Shown here: in pieces, positions 1 through 5,218 of the stretch
Layout of the letters: every line of letters begins with the position of its first letter
Position numbering within the stretch: the stretch's first letter is position 1
Assembly (NCBI GenBank): GCA_017383665.1
Contig: JAFNWA010000304.1
Location: 1-5,218, forward strand
Length of the DNA: 5,218 bases
From: Bacteroidaceae bacterium
GTDB lineage: Bacteria > Bacteroidota > Bacteroidia > Bacteroidales > Bacteroidaceae
Direction of reading: 5' to 3'
The notes under the pieces: model-generated
Databases searched by the model: none
Told to the model about the DNA's origin: nothing
What the model saw: only the letters and a program-made list of their open reading frames with translations
Made by a program: the position numbers and the translations under genes

Positions 1-1067
1 GCCGGGTCACCGAATCCTGTAAGCCATGTCTCGGCAGCCTCTTTGCCAACACCATCAGCAATCTTTACGGGCTCGGTCCACGATGTGCCGTCCCACTCTT
101 CGCCGGCTTTTGTGCTGTGGCGCATCATAAGGTCAACCTCGCCAAAACCAATATCGTTGCCGCATGGGCGGTAGTCGTTGATGGCGAAAACATAGCCGTT
201 GGCGGTTGTAGTGATGGCCGGAATGCGGTAGGGTACTCCATTTTCATCGGGTGAGTAGTAGAGGTACTGGTAACGGTTCTCCTTGTCGGTTGTGATGTTG
301 ACAGCCACTTGCAAGCCCTTTTCTGGCAGTGGTTGCTCTGATAGTTCATCTTCTCCGTTTACATCCATTTTCCAGCCGTGGTATGTCTTCTTGCACGAGA
401 TACCGACTTTGGCATCTTTGGGCAGGTAGCACACTGTGTTTTGGGGGATATTGTTGCGGTCAACGATAATTGCTCCTTGCTGTCCGTCAATTGATATGGC
501 AATCTCTCCAACCTTGTAATTGGTCTCGAGCGCTCCTTCGCAGTTCATGTCGTATTCAATTTCAAGTGCGCGGCTCATGTCGAGTGGCTTGAAATTCCAA
601 TGGCCGCCATTATCGCTGCTTGAATAGAGCTTTATGTTCTTGCCGGCACCACCGAACATGTTGAAACTCTCTCCCGGGGCGTCCTTGGGCGAAATTGCAT
701 AGCTGCCATCCTCCTGCGCGGTGATTGTAAGCAGTGTAGCCTCCATTGCGCTTGTCATTATTGCTGCTGCACCGCTTGTGTTGCCCTCAAGTTTCAGTGC
801 ATACTTCTTGCCAAGTGCATGGTTGTACATCTTGAACCCGTCGGCATTGCCCACCAGGTACCATATCTCGTCGGCGGTATATGCCGCCTTGCAGCTCTTT
901 GCATCTTCGCCTGCCTCGCCTGCCTTTATGGCAAAAGCCTTGTCGCGGTTGTTGGTAATGTGCACAGGGGTACCGTTCTTGAATGTCTTTGAGAAGATTT
1001 CCTGCGCATTGGCAGGTGATATGCCTGCAATAATGAGCAGTGCATATAATAAAATTGCTCTCTTCAT
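1..1067 (-). CDS. nanH: Secreted exo-alpha-sialidase (GH33), N-terminal part, cut by window edge
   Basis: Exported sialidase that should release terminal sialic acids from host glycans. I translated the minus strand by hand: 355 codons without a stop, open at position 1, so the C-terminal part is missing. Residues 1-21 are a signal peptide (MKR, hydrophobic core, cleavage likely after Ala-Asn-Ala21). No lipobox cysteine is visible. Residues about 22-160 form an extra module of uncertain family, with W69-Y70, repeated Gly/Asp/Tyr turns and H156-W157. Residues about 160-275 fit the beta-sandwich that precedes the propeller in Bacteroides sialidases. The catalytic propeller starts at Y280-R-I-P283, the FRIP-type motif whose R281 binds the sialic acid carboxylate. 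R300 and D305 (RPCGNDIG) align with the second arginine and the acid/base aspartate of GH33, and GFGDP (351-355) begins the next conserved block. The first Asp box (S318 to W325) is degenerate, with Lys for Asp. ATG 1067 is chosen because the signal peptide begins there. The nucleophile Tyr and third Arg lie outside the window. Confidence 0.9.
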   Translation of the reverse strand, partial: MKRAILLYALLIIAGISPANAQEIFSKTFKNGTPVHITNNRDKAFAIKAGEAGEDAKSCKAAYTADEIWYLVGNADGFKMYNHALGKKYALKLEGNTSGAAAIMTSAMEATLLTITAQEDGSYAISPKDAPGESFNMFGGAGKNIKLYSSSDNGGHWNFKPLDMSRALEIEYDMNCEGALETNYKVGEIAISIDGQQGAIIVDRNNIPQNTVCYLPKDAKVGISCKKTYHGWKMDVNGEDELSEQPLPEKGLQVAVNITTDKENRYQYLYYSPDENGVPYRIPAITTTANGYVFAINDYRPCGNDIGFGEVDLMMRHSTKAGEEWDGTSWTEPVKIADGVGKEAAETWLTGFGDP

Positions 1068-1081
1068 ATAATGGTTGTTTT

Positions 1082-1099
1082 TATTTGCATCTATTTGCA
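1082..1099. repeat. Tandem 8-bp direct repeat TATTTGCA, 10-bp period
   Basis: TATTTGCA occurs at 1082-1089 and again at 1092-1099, exactly 10 bp apart. Read on the minus strand it is TGCAAATA-GA-TGCAAATA, ending 15 nt before the sialidase ATG. The second copy overlaps the candidate -7 box of the sialidase promoter. One helical turn between copies would suit a regulator binding the same DNA face, but no regulator is known here, and short AT-rich repeats can arise by chance. Confidence 0.4.
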
Positions 1100-1123
1100 A
1101 AATAAATAAAAAAATAACACAAA
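1097..1123 (-). promoter_or_regulatory. Weak candidate promoter for the sialidase gene
   Basis: On the minus strand, TTTG (1123-1120) is followed after 15 nt by TATTTTGC (1104-1097), which resembles the Bacteroidetes -7 box TAnnTTTG with one base missing. The spacing is shorter than the usual 19-21 nt and the region is very AT-rich, so the match is weak. It would give a leader of roughly 25 nt before ATG 1067. Confidence 0.25.
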
Positions 1124-1186
1124 ATCAACTTGTCTTGCTGTGACTAAGGCAAAAAAGGTTTTATACATCTTTTTCATTCCATTGGT

Positions 1187-1218
1187 CTTGCTTTTGCACG
1201 CTCTTTGTGTTATCTTCG
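1187..1218 (+). promoter_or_regulatory. Candidate promoter for rpe-comEC, -7-like TATCTTCG
   Basis: TATCTTCG (1211-1218) matches the Bacteroidetes primary-sigma -7 box TAnnTTTG except for C in place of the third T. CTTG (1187-1190), 20 nt upstream, is a three-of-four match to the -33 TTTG. A closer TTTTGC (1192-1197) is also present. If the box occupies -11 to -4, transcription would start near 1222 and leave a leader of about 39 nt before the rpe ATG. The leader is AT-rich with no clear Shine-Dalgarno sequence, as usual in this phylum. Confidence 0.5.
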
Positions 1219-1260
1219 CAATGTAAATATATTTTTAAAGAAATTTAAACTACTTCTTAT

Positions 1261-1911
1261 ATGGCACAGATAGTTTCTCCATCGCTGTTGTCGGCGAATT
1301 TCGGCAACCTGCAAGAGGATTTGAAGATGATTAACAGCAGCACTTGCGAGTGGCTGCACATTGATATTATGGACGGAGTGTTCGTTCCAAATCTGTCCTT
1401 CGGCCCTCCTGTGCTCAAGTATGTTGCCGAGTTGTGCGAGAAACCGCTTGATGTACATTTGATGGTGGTTGAGCCGATGAACTATCTGCCGGCGGTAAAG
1501 GATTTGGGTGCGAAGATAATGAATATCCACTATGAGGCATGCACTCACCTGCACCGTGCTGTTACACAGATAAAGGATGCCGGTATGATGGCTGGTGTTA
1601 CCCTTAACCCATCTACACCTGTTCACTTGCTCAAGGATATAATTCATGAATTGGATCTTGTGCTGCTCATGAGCGTGAATCCTGGTTTCGGTGGTCAGAA
1701 GTTTATCCCTCACACAGTGAACAAGGTGCGCGAACTGCGCGAACTTATTGATTCTACCGGTTCAAAGGCTCTCATTGAGGTCGATGGTGGCGTGAATGTG
1801 GAGACCGGCAAGCTGCTTGCGGCTGCTGGCTCTGATGCCCTTGTTGCCGGAAATGCCGTGTTCAAGGATGCAGACCCTCACGGTGTCATTTCTGCATTGC
1901 GTGCTCTCTGA
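1261..1911 (+). CDS. rpe: Ribulose-phosphate 3-epimerase
   Basis: Cytosolic TIM-barrel enzyme that interconverts D-ribulose 5-phosphate and D-xylulose 5-phosphate in the non-oxidative pentose phosphate pathway. The 216-residue product has the normal family length and looks intact. It begins with the SPSLLSANF strand (6-14, substrate-contacting serine near S8). HIDIMDG (33-39) supplies H33 and D35, LDVHLMV (63-69) supplies H66, and IEVDGGVN (172-179) supplies D175. By alignment with the E. coli enzyme, which I recall rather than searched, these are the metal-binding and acid/base residues. NPGFGGQ (140-146) is the family's phosphate-side signature, and VAGNAVF (195-201) is the final phosphate-binding loop. 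ATG 1261 puts the conserved first strand at the usual distance from the N-terminus. The stop is 9 nt before comEC, so the two genes are probably one transcript. The unrelated pathways suggest a housekeeping operon of convenience. Confidence 0.97.
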   Translation: MAQIVSPSLLSANFGNLQEDLKMINSSTCEWLHIDIMDGVFVPNLSFGPPVLKYVAELCEKPLDVHLMVVEPMNYLPAVKDLGAKIMNIHYEACTHLHRAVTQIKDAGMMAGVTLNPSTPVHLLKDIIHELDLVLLMSVNPGFGGQKFIPHTVNKVRELRELIDSTGSKALIEVDGGVNVETGKLLAAAGSDALVAGNAVFKDADPHGVISALRAL

Positions 1912-1920
1912 TGATCGGTT

Positions 1921-4032
1921 GTGGCAGGCAATCAGTTTTTCAAAGGTAATCCGTTGTTGAAATTGGCCATACCGATGATGCTCGGTGTGGCTGTTTCGTG
2001 GTATGTGGGATTCTCCATGCCGCAACTGCTGTCGTTGGCAGCTGTTGCGCTTTTTGTGTTGCTGTTTGGTATGTGGCGCAGTGCTCCCAAATGGCTGTAT
2101 GGCATTGGTACACTTTTGTTTATGTTTGCCGCAGGTGCTTTCGTGGAGAGCAAACAACGAGAGGAGATGAGACCGCAGTGGGCAAGTGACAAACATATAT
2201 ACGAGGCTCAACTATTGGAAACTCCCGACCACCGCGGAACTACAACCAAGGTGCTTGCCAGTGTGGTAGCTGCTGATTCTGTTTTGCCTGATGGTGCGCG
2301 AAAGAGTGGTGAGGCGTATCTCTATTTTACCCGCTCTGTCGATGCTGATGCTCTTGCCGTGGGTGATGTGGTCTGTTTTGATGGTGAGATTATCCCACCA
2401 AGCAATGCCGGTAATCCTGCGGAATTTGATAATGAGGGATATTGTTATGTTAAGGGGATAACAGGTTCTGCTTTCCTGCGCGACGAAGGCTGGACGCGTG
2501 TCAACGGCCGTAAAACAATATCAATGCGTGCACTTGAGTTGCGTAGCCGGGTGGTGGAGCTATACAGCCGTTGTGGATTCAAGGACGAAAACCTTGCGTT
2601 GTTGTCGGCTTTGACGGTGGGAGAAAAACGGGACTTTCCGCGTGAACTAAAAGAGAACTATGCGGTTGCCGGTGCAAGTCATGTTCTGGCATTGTCTGGA
2701 CTTCATTTGGGTATTTTTTATCTGATTCTTGTAACATTGTTGCCGTTATGTGGTGGCAAACACATGTTTGTGATGTTGCGAGAGGTTGTGATTGTTGCCT
2801 TACTTTGGGTATTTGCCGCCATTGCAGGCTTCACACCGTCGGTGGTGCGTTCGGCAACTCTTTTTACGCTAATGTCTATTGGCCGTTGTCTGCAGCAGGA
2901 GAGTTCTCCGGTCAGTTCTCTCTCATTTGCTGCCATTGTGATGTTGCTCTTCTCACCCCATGTGCTTTTTGATGTCAGCTTCCAGTTGTCGTTTGCGGCA
3001 GTGTTCTCCATCCTCTTGCTTGCCCCTCACATGCAACGCCTTTTAAGAGTTGATGAACATGGGGCTGTTTATGGATATGTGGCCAATCTGCTGATACTTT
3101 CTGTCGCTGCACAAGTTGGTACTTTGCCGTTTGTGTGGTATCATTTTGGAGAGTTGCCCCTCTATTCGCTACTGACGAACCTACTTGTTGTGCCTTTGGC
3201 ATTTGTCGTGATTCTGTTGGCATTGATGATGCTCGTGACATCGTTCTGGCAACCAATGCAACAACTTGTGGCAAGCGCATTGGCTTTTATTGTTGATGCC
3301 ATGAATGGTATAATAGAGTCTGTCGCATCACTGCCTGGCGCTTCATGGGTATTGCCTCCAATTGGGTTGTTCGGGGCTGTTGGCGTGGCTGTGCTGCTTG
3401 TGCTCTTTTGTTATTCCCTTGTAAACCGTAGATGGTGGTTGAGTGGTTTGGTGGCAGGGTGCTCGCTTGTGCTTTGTGTTGTCAATCTGCAAACTGACGG
3501 TGACACAAGTGACCAAAGCGGTATAATAGTTTACAATAACAACAAGAATCCGTTGCTGCATATTGTTGGTGATGATGGCGATAATTGGCTTGTTTCTACT
3601 GTTCCGCAACTGGATGCCGAGTATGAATATTCTTCGTCACCCTACATAAAGCGCGAGGGGTTGGATGAACCTGTATGGGTTGACAGTTGTTTCTCCTCTT
3701 CTTGCTTTGAACATGATGAGGGGCTTGTGACCTACGGTGGGTTGAAAGTGCGTATGGTTGCCGATGATCTGTGGCGCGAGAATCTCTATTCAGTTCCGAC
3801 TGATGTCGTAATATTGTGCCGTGGCTTTCTTGGTAAGATACAGGAACTTGTTGAAGCTTATCCGCCCGGCTGTATTCTGCTTGATGCTTCGCTTTACAAG
3901 CATAGCCGTGAGAGGATTCTGCGTGAATGTGCAGCGCTTGGTGTTGATGCAGTAGATATATCAAAAACCGGTGCCGTGAAAATAGTTCCACAGGGCGATG
4001 GGTTTGAAATAATTCCTCTTCGCGGAAAATAA
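1921..4032 (+). CDS. comEC: ComEC/Rec2-family DNA uptake channel protein
   Basis: Polytopic inner-membrane protein of the ComEC/Rec2 family, which carries single-stranded DNA into the cytoplasm during natural transformation. The product has 703 residues. Hydrophobic segments lie at about 12-29 and 35-75. The N-terminal soluble domain (DUF4131 type, about 80-190) carries the typical NPAEFD (165-170). The Competence domain spans about 225-500, with LTVGEKRDF (231-239), GASHVLALSGLHLG (251-264), AGFTPSVVRS (302-311), FDVSFQLSF (350-358) and a run of membrane segments to about 522. The C-terminal part (about 530-700) keeps the outline of the metallo-beta-lactamase domain: DVVIL (628-632) and KTGAVKI (682-688) fit its late strands. 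It lacks HxHxDH and the HHGS motif (here CRGF), so it is probably not a metal-dependent nuclease. GTG 1921 is the first possible in-frame start, because TGA sits in frame at 1912-1914; the next ATG, at 1975, would remove the conserved NPLLKL segment. Whether this organism is transformable cannot be seen here. Confidence 0.93.
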   Translation: MAGNQFFKGNPLLKLAIPMMLGVAVSWYVGFSMPQLLSLAAVALFVLLFGMWRSAPKWLYGIGTLLFMFAAGAFVESKQREEMRPQWASDKHIYEAQLLETPDHRGTTTKVLASVVAADSVLPDGARKSGEAYLYFTRSVDADALAVGDVVCFDGEIIPPSNAGNPAEFDNEGYCYVKGITGSAFLRDEGWTRVNGRKTISMRALELRSRVVELYSRCGFKDENLALLSALTVGEKRDFPRELKENYAVAGASHVLALSGLHLGIFYLILVTLLPLCGGKHMFVMLREVVIVALLWVFAAIAGFTPSVVRSATLFTLMSIGRCLQQESSPVSSLSFAAIVMLLFSPHVLFDVSFQLSFAAVFSILLLAPHMQRLLRVDEHGAVYGYVANLLILSVAAQVGTLPFVWYHFGELPLYSLLTNLLVVPLAFVVILLALMMLVTSFWQPMQQLVASALAFIVDAMNGIIESVASLPGASWVLPPIGLFGAVGVAVLLVLFCYSLVNRRWWLSGLVAGCSLVLCVVNLQTDGDTSDQSGIIVYNNNKNPLLHIVGDDGDNWLVSTVPQLDAEYEYSSSPYIKREGLDEPVWVDSCFSSSCFEHDEGLVTYGGLKVRMVADDLWRENLYSVPTDVVILCRGFLGKIQELVEAYPPGCILLDASLYKHSRERILRECAALGVDAVDISKTGAVKIVPQGDGFEIIPLRGK

Positions 4033-4050
4033 TTGGGGTGGAATGAGGGA

Positions 4051-4076
4051 TTTTTGCTTTCTATGTAATATCTTCG
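4051..4076 (+). promoter_or_regulatory. Candidate promoter for nrnA, -7-like TATCTTCG
   Basis: TATCTTCG (4069-4076) is identical to the element before rpe. TTTTTGC (4051-4057) lies 11 nt upstream. At the usual 19-21 nt spacing there is no TTTG. If the box occupies -11 to -4, transcription would begin near 4080, only about 9 nt before ATG 4089. The element may provide independent expression of nrnA besides read-through from comEC. Confidence 0.42.
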
Positions 4077-4088
4077 TATTTGAAAAAT

Positions 4089-5129
4089 ATGGAAAATATG
4101 CTTGAAAATATAATATCACAAAAGAGCCTTGACTCCATAAAGGAAATAGTTGGAAGATGTAAAAACTTTGTGGTGACCGCGCATAAGAACCCTGACGGTG
4201 ATGCAATGGGCTCGACTTTGGCGTTGTGCCACTATCTGCGAAGTATTGGTAAAGAGGCGAATGTAGTTCTGCCCAATGCTTTTCCTGCTTTTCTTTCGTG
4301 GTTGCCTTTGGCCGATGAGGTGTTGGTCTATGACACCGATAAGGAGCGTTGCGATAATGCCATTGCGGCTGCCGATACTATTTTTTGTCTTGATTTCAAT
4401 GCGCTGTCGCGTACCGGTGATATGGCTCAGAGCATGGTTGGTTCGCCTGCTACAAGGGTGCTCATTGATCATCATCCCCAGCCTTCGGATGAGTTTGATG
4501 TGCTTGTCTCGCATCCCGAGGCTTGTTCAACATGTGAATTGGTGTTCAGGGTGATAACAGCTTTGAGTGGAACAGTGGCTCTGAACTTTGAAATGGCACA
4601 GTGTATATATACAGGTATGATGACGGACACAGGTGCGTTTGCCTATGCATCTACCCGCAAGGATGTCTATCTAATTATAGCAGAGCTTCTTGATAAGGGT
4701 ATTGACAAGGATTGGATATACCGCAAGGTGTTCTACAATTTCTCTGTTACAAGGATGAGGCTATGGGGCTTTGCCATGTATGACAAACTGAAGGTTTATA
4801 ACAAATATAACGCTGCGCTCATAACGCTTTCGCACAGCGAACTCATGCGCTTCTATGCTTCAAAGGGCGATACCGAGGGGTTGGTAAACCAACCTTTACA
4901 GGTCAAAGGGGTGCGTTTCTCATGCTTCTTGCGCGAGGAGCAACCAGGCAAGATAAATGTGTCGTTGCGCAGTGTCGATGATTTCCCATGCAATGCTGTG
5001 GCTGCAGAGTTCTTCAATGGCGGTGGTCACAAGAATGCTTCGGGCGGTGAACTCTATGGTACCATGGAGATGGCGGTAGAGCGTTTCAAAAAGGCATTGC
5101 AAAAGTATAAAGTGGAACTTACTGAATAA
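4089..5129 (+). CDS. nrnA: DHH/DHHA1 phosphoesterase, NrnA-type oligoribonuclease / pAp phosphatase
   Basis: Cytosolic Mn-dependent phosphoesterase of the bacterial NrnA group. Family members degrade very short oligonucleotides and dephosphorylate 3'-phosphoadenosine 5'-phosphate to AMP. Numbered from ATG 4089 (346 residues), the DHH domain has motif I HKNPDGD (32-38), motif II D102 in CLDFN, motif III D127-H-H129, and D180 in GMMTDTGAF as motif IV. The C-terminal DHHA1 domain carries VSLRS (291-295) and the substrate-binding GGGHKNASG (311-319). Length and motif order are normal, and there is no CBS, PAS or membrane part, which argues against GdpP or a tRNA nucleotidyltransferase fusion. The start is uncertain. 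TTG 4080 is in frame but falls where transcription should begin. ATG 4089 is preferred, while ATG 4098 gives the N-terminus most like relatives. The gene lies 56 nt after comEC on the same strand. Substrate preference between nanoRNA and pAp cannot be told from sequence. Confidence 0.9.
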   Translation: MENMLENIISQKSLDSIKEIVGRCKNFVVTAHKNPDGDAMGSTLALCHYLRSIGKEANVVLPNAFPAFLSWLPLADEVLVYDTDKERCDNAIAAADTIFCLDFNALSRTGDMAQSMVGSPATRVLIDHHPQPSDEFDVLVSHPEACSTCELVFRVITALSGTVALNFEMAQCIYTGMMTDTGAFAYASTRKDVYLIIAELLDKGIDKDWIYRKVFYNFSVTRMRLWGFAMYDKLKVYNKYNAALITLSHSELMRFYASKGDTEGLVNQPLQVKGVRFSCFLREEQPGKINVSLRSVDDFPCNAVAAEFFNGGGHKNASGGELYGTMEMAVERFKKALQKYKVELTE

Positions 5130-5133
5130 ATTC

Positions 5134-5177
5134 CGGCTTTTTTTATGATTATTTCATAATTTTCTACGGCTTTTTTT
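5134..5177. repeat. 11-bp direct repeat CGGCTTTTTTT, two copies
   Basis: CGGC followed by seven T occurs at 5134-5144, just after the nrnA stop, and again at 5167-5177, next to the downstream promoter-like element. The copies are 33 bp apart and flank the AT-rich inverted repeat. T-runs make chance recurrence easier, so this may have no function. Confidence 0.4.
5143..5163 (+). terminator. Weak AT-rich hairpin after nrnA, possible terminator
   Basis: TTATGA (5143-5148) and TCATAA (5154-5159) form a perfect 6-bp stem around a 5-nt loop and are followed by a short run of T. The stem has only one G-C pair, so it is weak as an intrinsic terminator. It is the only inverted repeat I see between nrnA and the next promoter-like element. 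Confidence 0.25.
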
Positions 5178-5198
5178 GCTATAGTTTTTGTATCTTCG
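5171..5198 (+). promoter_or_regulatory. Candidate promoter for a gene beyond the right edge, -7-like TATCTTCG
   Basis: TATCTTCG (5191-5198) followed by CA repeats the element seen before rpe. TTTTTTTGC (5171-5179) lies 11 nt upstream, the same distance as at nrnA, and there is no TTTG at the consensus 19-21 nt. A start near 5202 is expected. No start codon of a supported gene occurs before the window ends, so the target gene lies to the right. Its presence suggests that the nrnA unit ends here. Confidence 0.45.
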
Positions 5199-5218
5199 CA
5201 ATAAGTTGTATTTTTGAA

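Noticed and set aside
721..1071. Plus-strand open frame of 116 codons starting at ATG 721
   Set aside because: It lies wholly antisense to the sialidase N-terminus, whose signal peptide and domain logic are clear. No promoter-like element precedes it and its hydrophobic composition follows from the opposite strand.
1151..1176. A-run and T-run that could pair as a hairpin or terminator in the divergent intergenic region
   Set aside because: The possible stem (AAAAAG with CTTTTT) is short, almost entirely A-T, and lies between divergent genes where no transcript needs to end.
1210..1713. Minus-strand open frame of 167 codons opposite rpe
   Set aside because: It is antisense to a fully conserved epimerase, has no recognisable domain and is a shadow of rpe codon use.
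1762..2211. Minus-strand open frame of 149 codons across the rpe-comEC junction
   Set aside because: It overlaps two well supported genes on the other strand and its Cys/His/Ser-rich translation looks like no real protein family.
4080..4082. TTG 4080 as the nrnA start
   Set aside because: It sits 3 nt after the TATCTTCG box, where transcription itself would begin. ATG 4089 or 4098 is more likely.

Overview
The window looks like a Bacteroidales chromosome (Bacteroides, Prevotella or Muribaculaceae type). The evidence is a Bacteroides-like secreted sialidase, a ComEC with an eroded C-terminal domain, no clear Shine-Dalgarno sequences before the genes, and promoter-like elements of the form TATCTTCG that resemble the Bacteroidetes -7 box TAnnTTTG. 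The genus cannot be fixed from this sequence alone.

Layout. Positions 1-1067 (minus strand) hold the N-terminal 355 codons of an exported GH33 exo-alpha-sialidase that runs off the left edge. Positions 1068-1260 are an AT-rich divergent intergenic region with a candidate promoter for each direction and a 10-bp-spaced tandem repeat next to the sialidase start. Three plus-strand genes follow: rpe (1261-1911, ribulose-phosphate 3-epimerase), comEC (1921-4032, inner-membrane DNA-uptake channel protein) and an nrnA-type DHH/DHHA1 phosphoesterase (4089-5129). The last 89 bases (5130-5218) are intergenic: a T-rich direct repeat, a weak AT hairpin and another TATCTTCG promoter-like element that should serve a gene beyond the right edge.

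How the genes relate. rpe and comEC are separated by 9 nt, so they are almost certainly co-transcribed from the element at 1211-1218. nrnA lies 56 nt after comEC with its own TATCTTCG element very close to its start, so it may be both read through and separately initiated. The enzymes serve different pathways: pentose phosphate metabolism, DNA import, and turnover of short oligonucleotides or pAp. A working link between ComEC and NrnA (import followed by recycling of short nucleic-acid fragments) is an inference. The sialidase is a separate, divergent unit that points to use of host or mucin sialoglycans.

I see no mobile element, CRISPR array, tRNA or rRNA, and nothing that amounts to a clearly new system. 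The points most worth checking are the repeated TATCTTCG elements with an upstream TTTTGC at unusual spacing, the ComEC C-terminal domain without metal ligands, the extra N-terminal module of the sialidase, and the very short predicted leader of nrnA.
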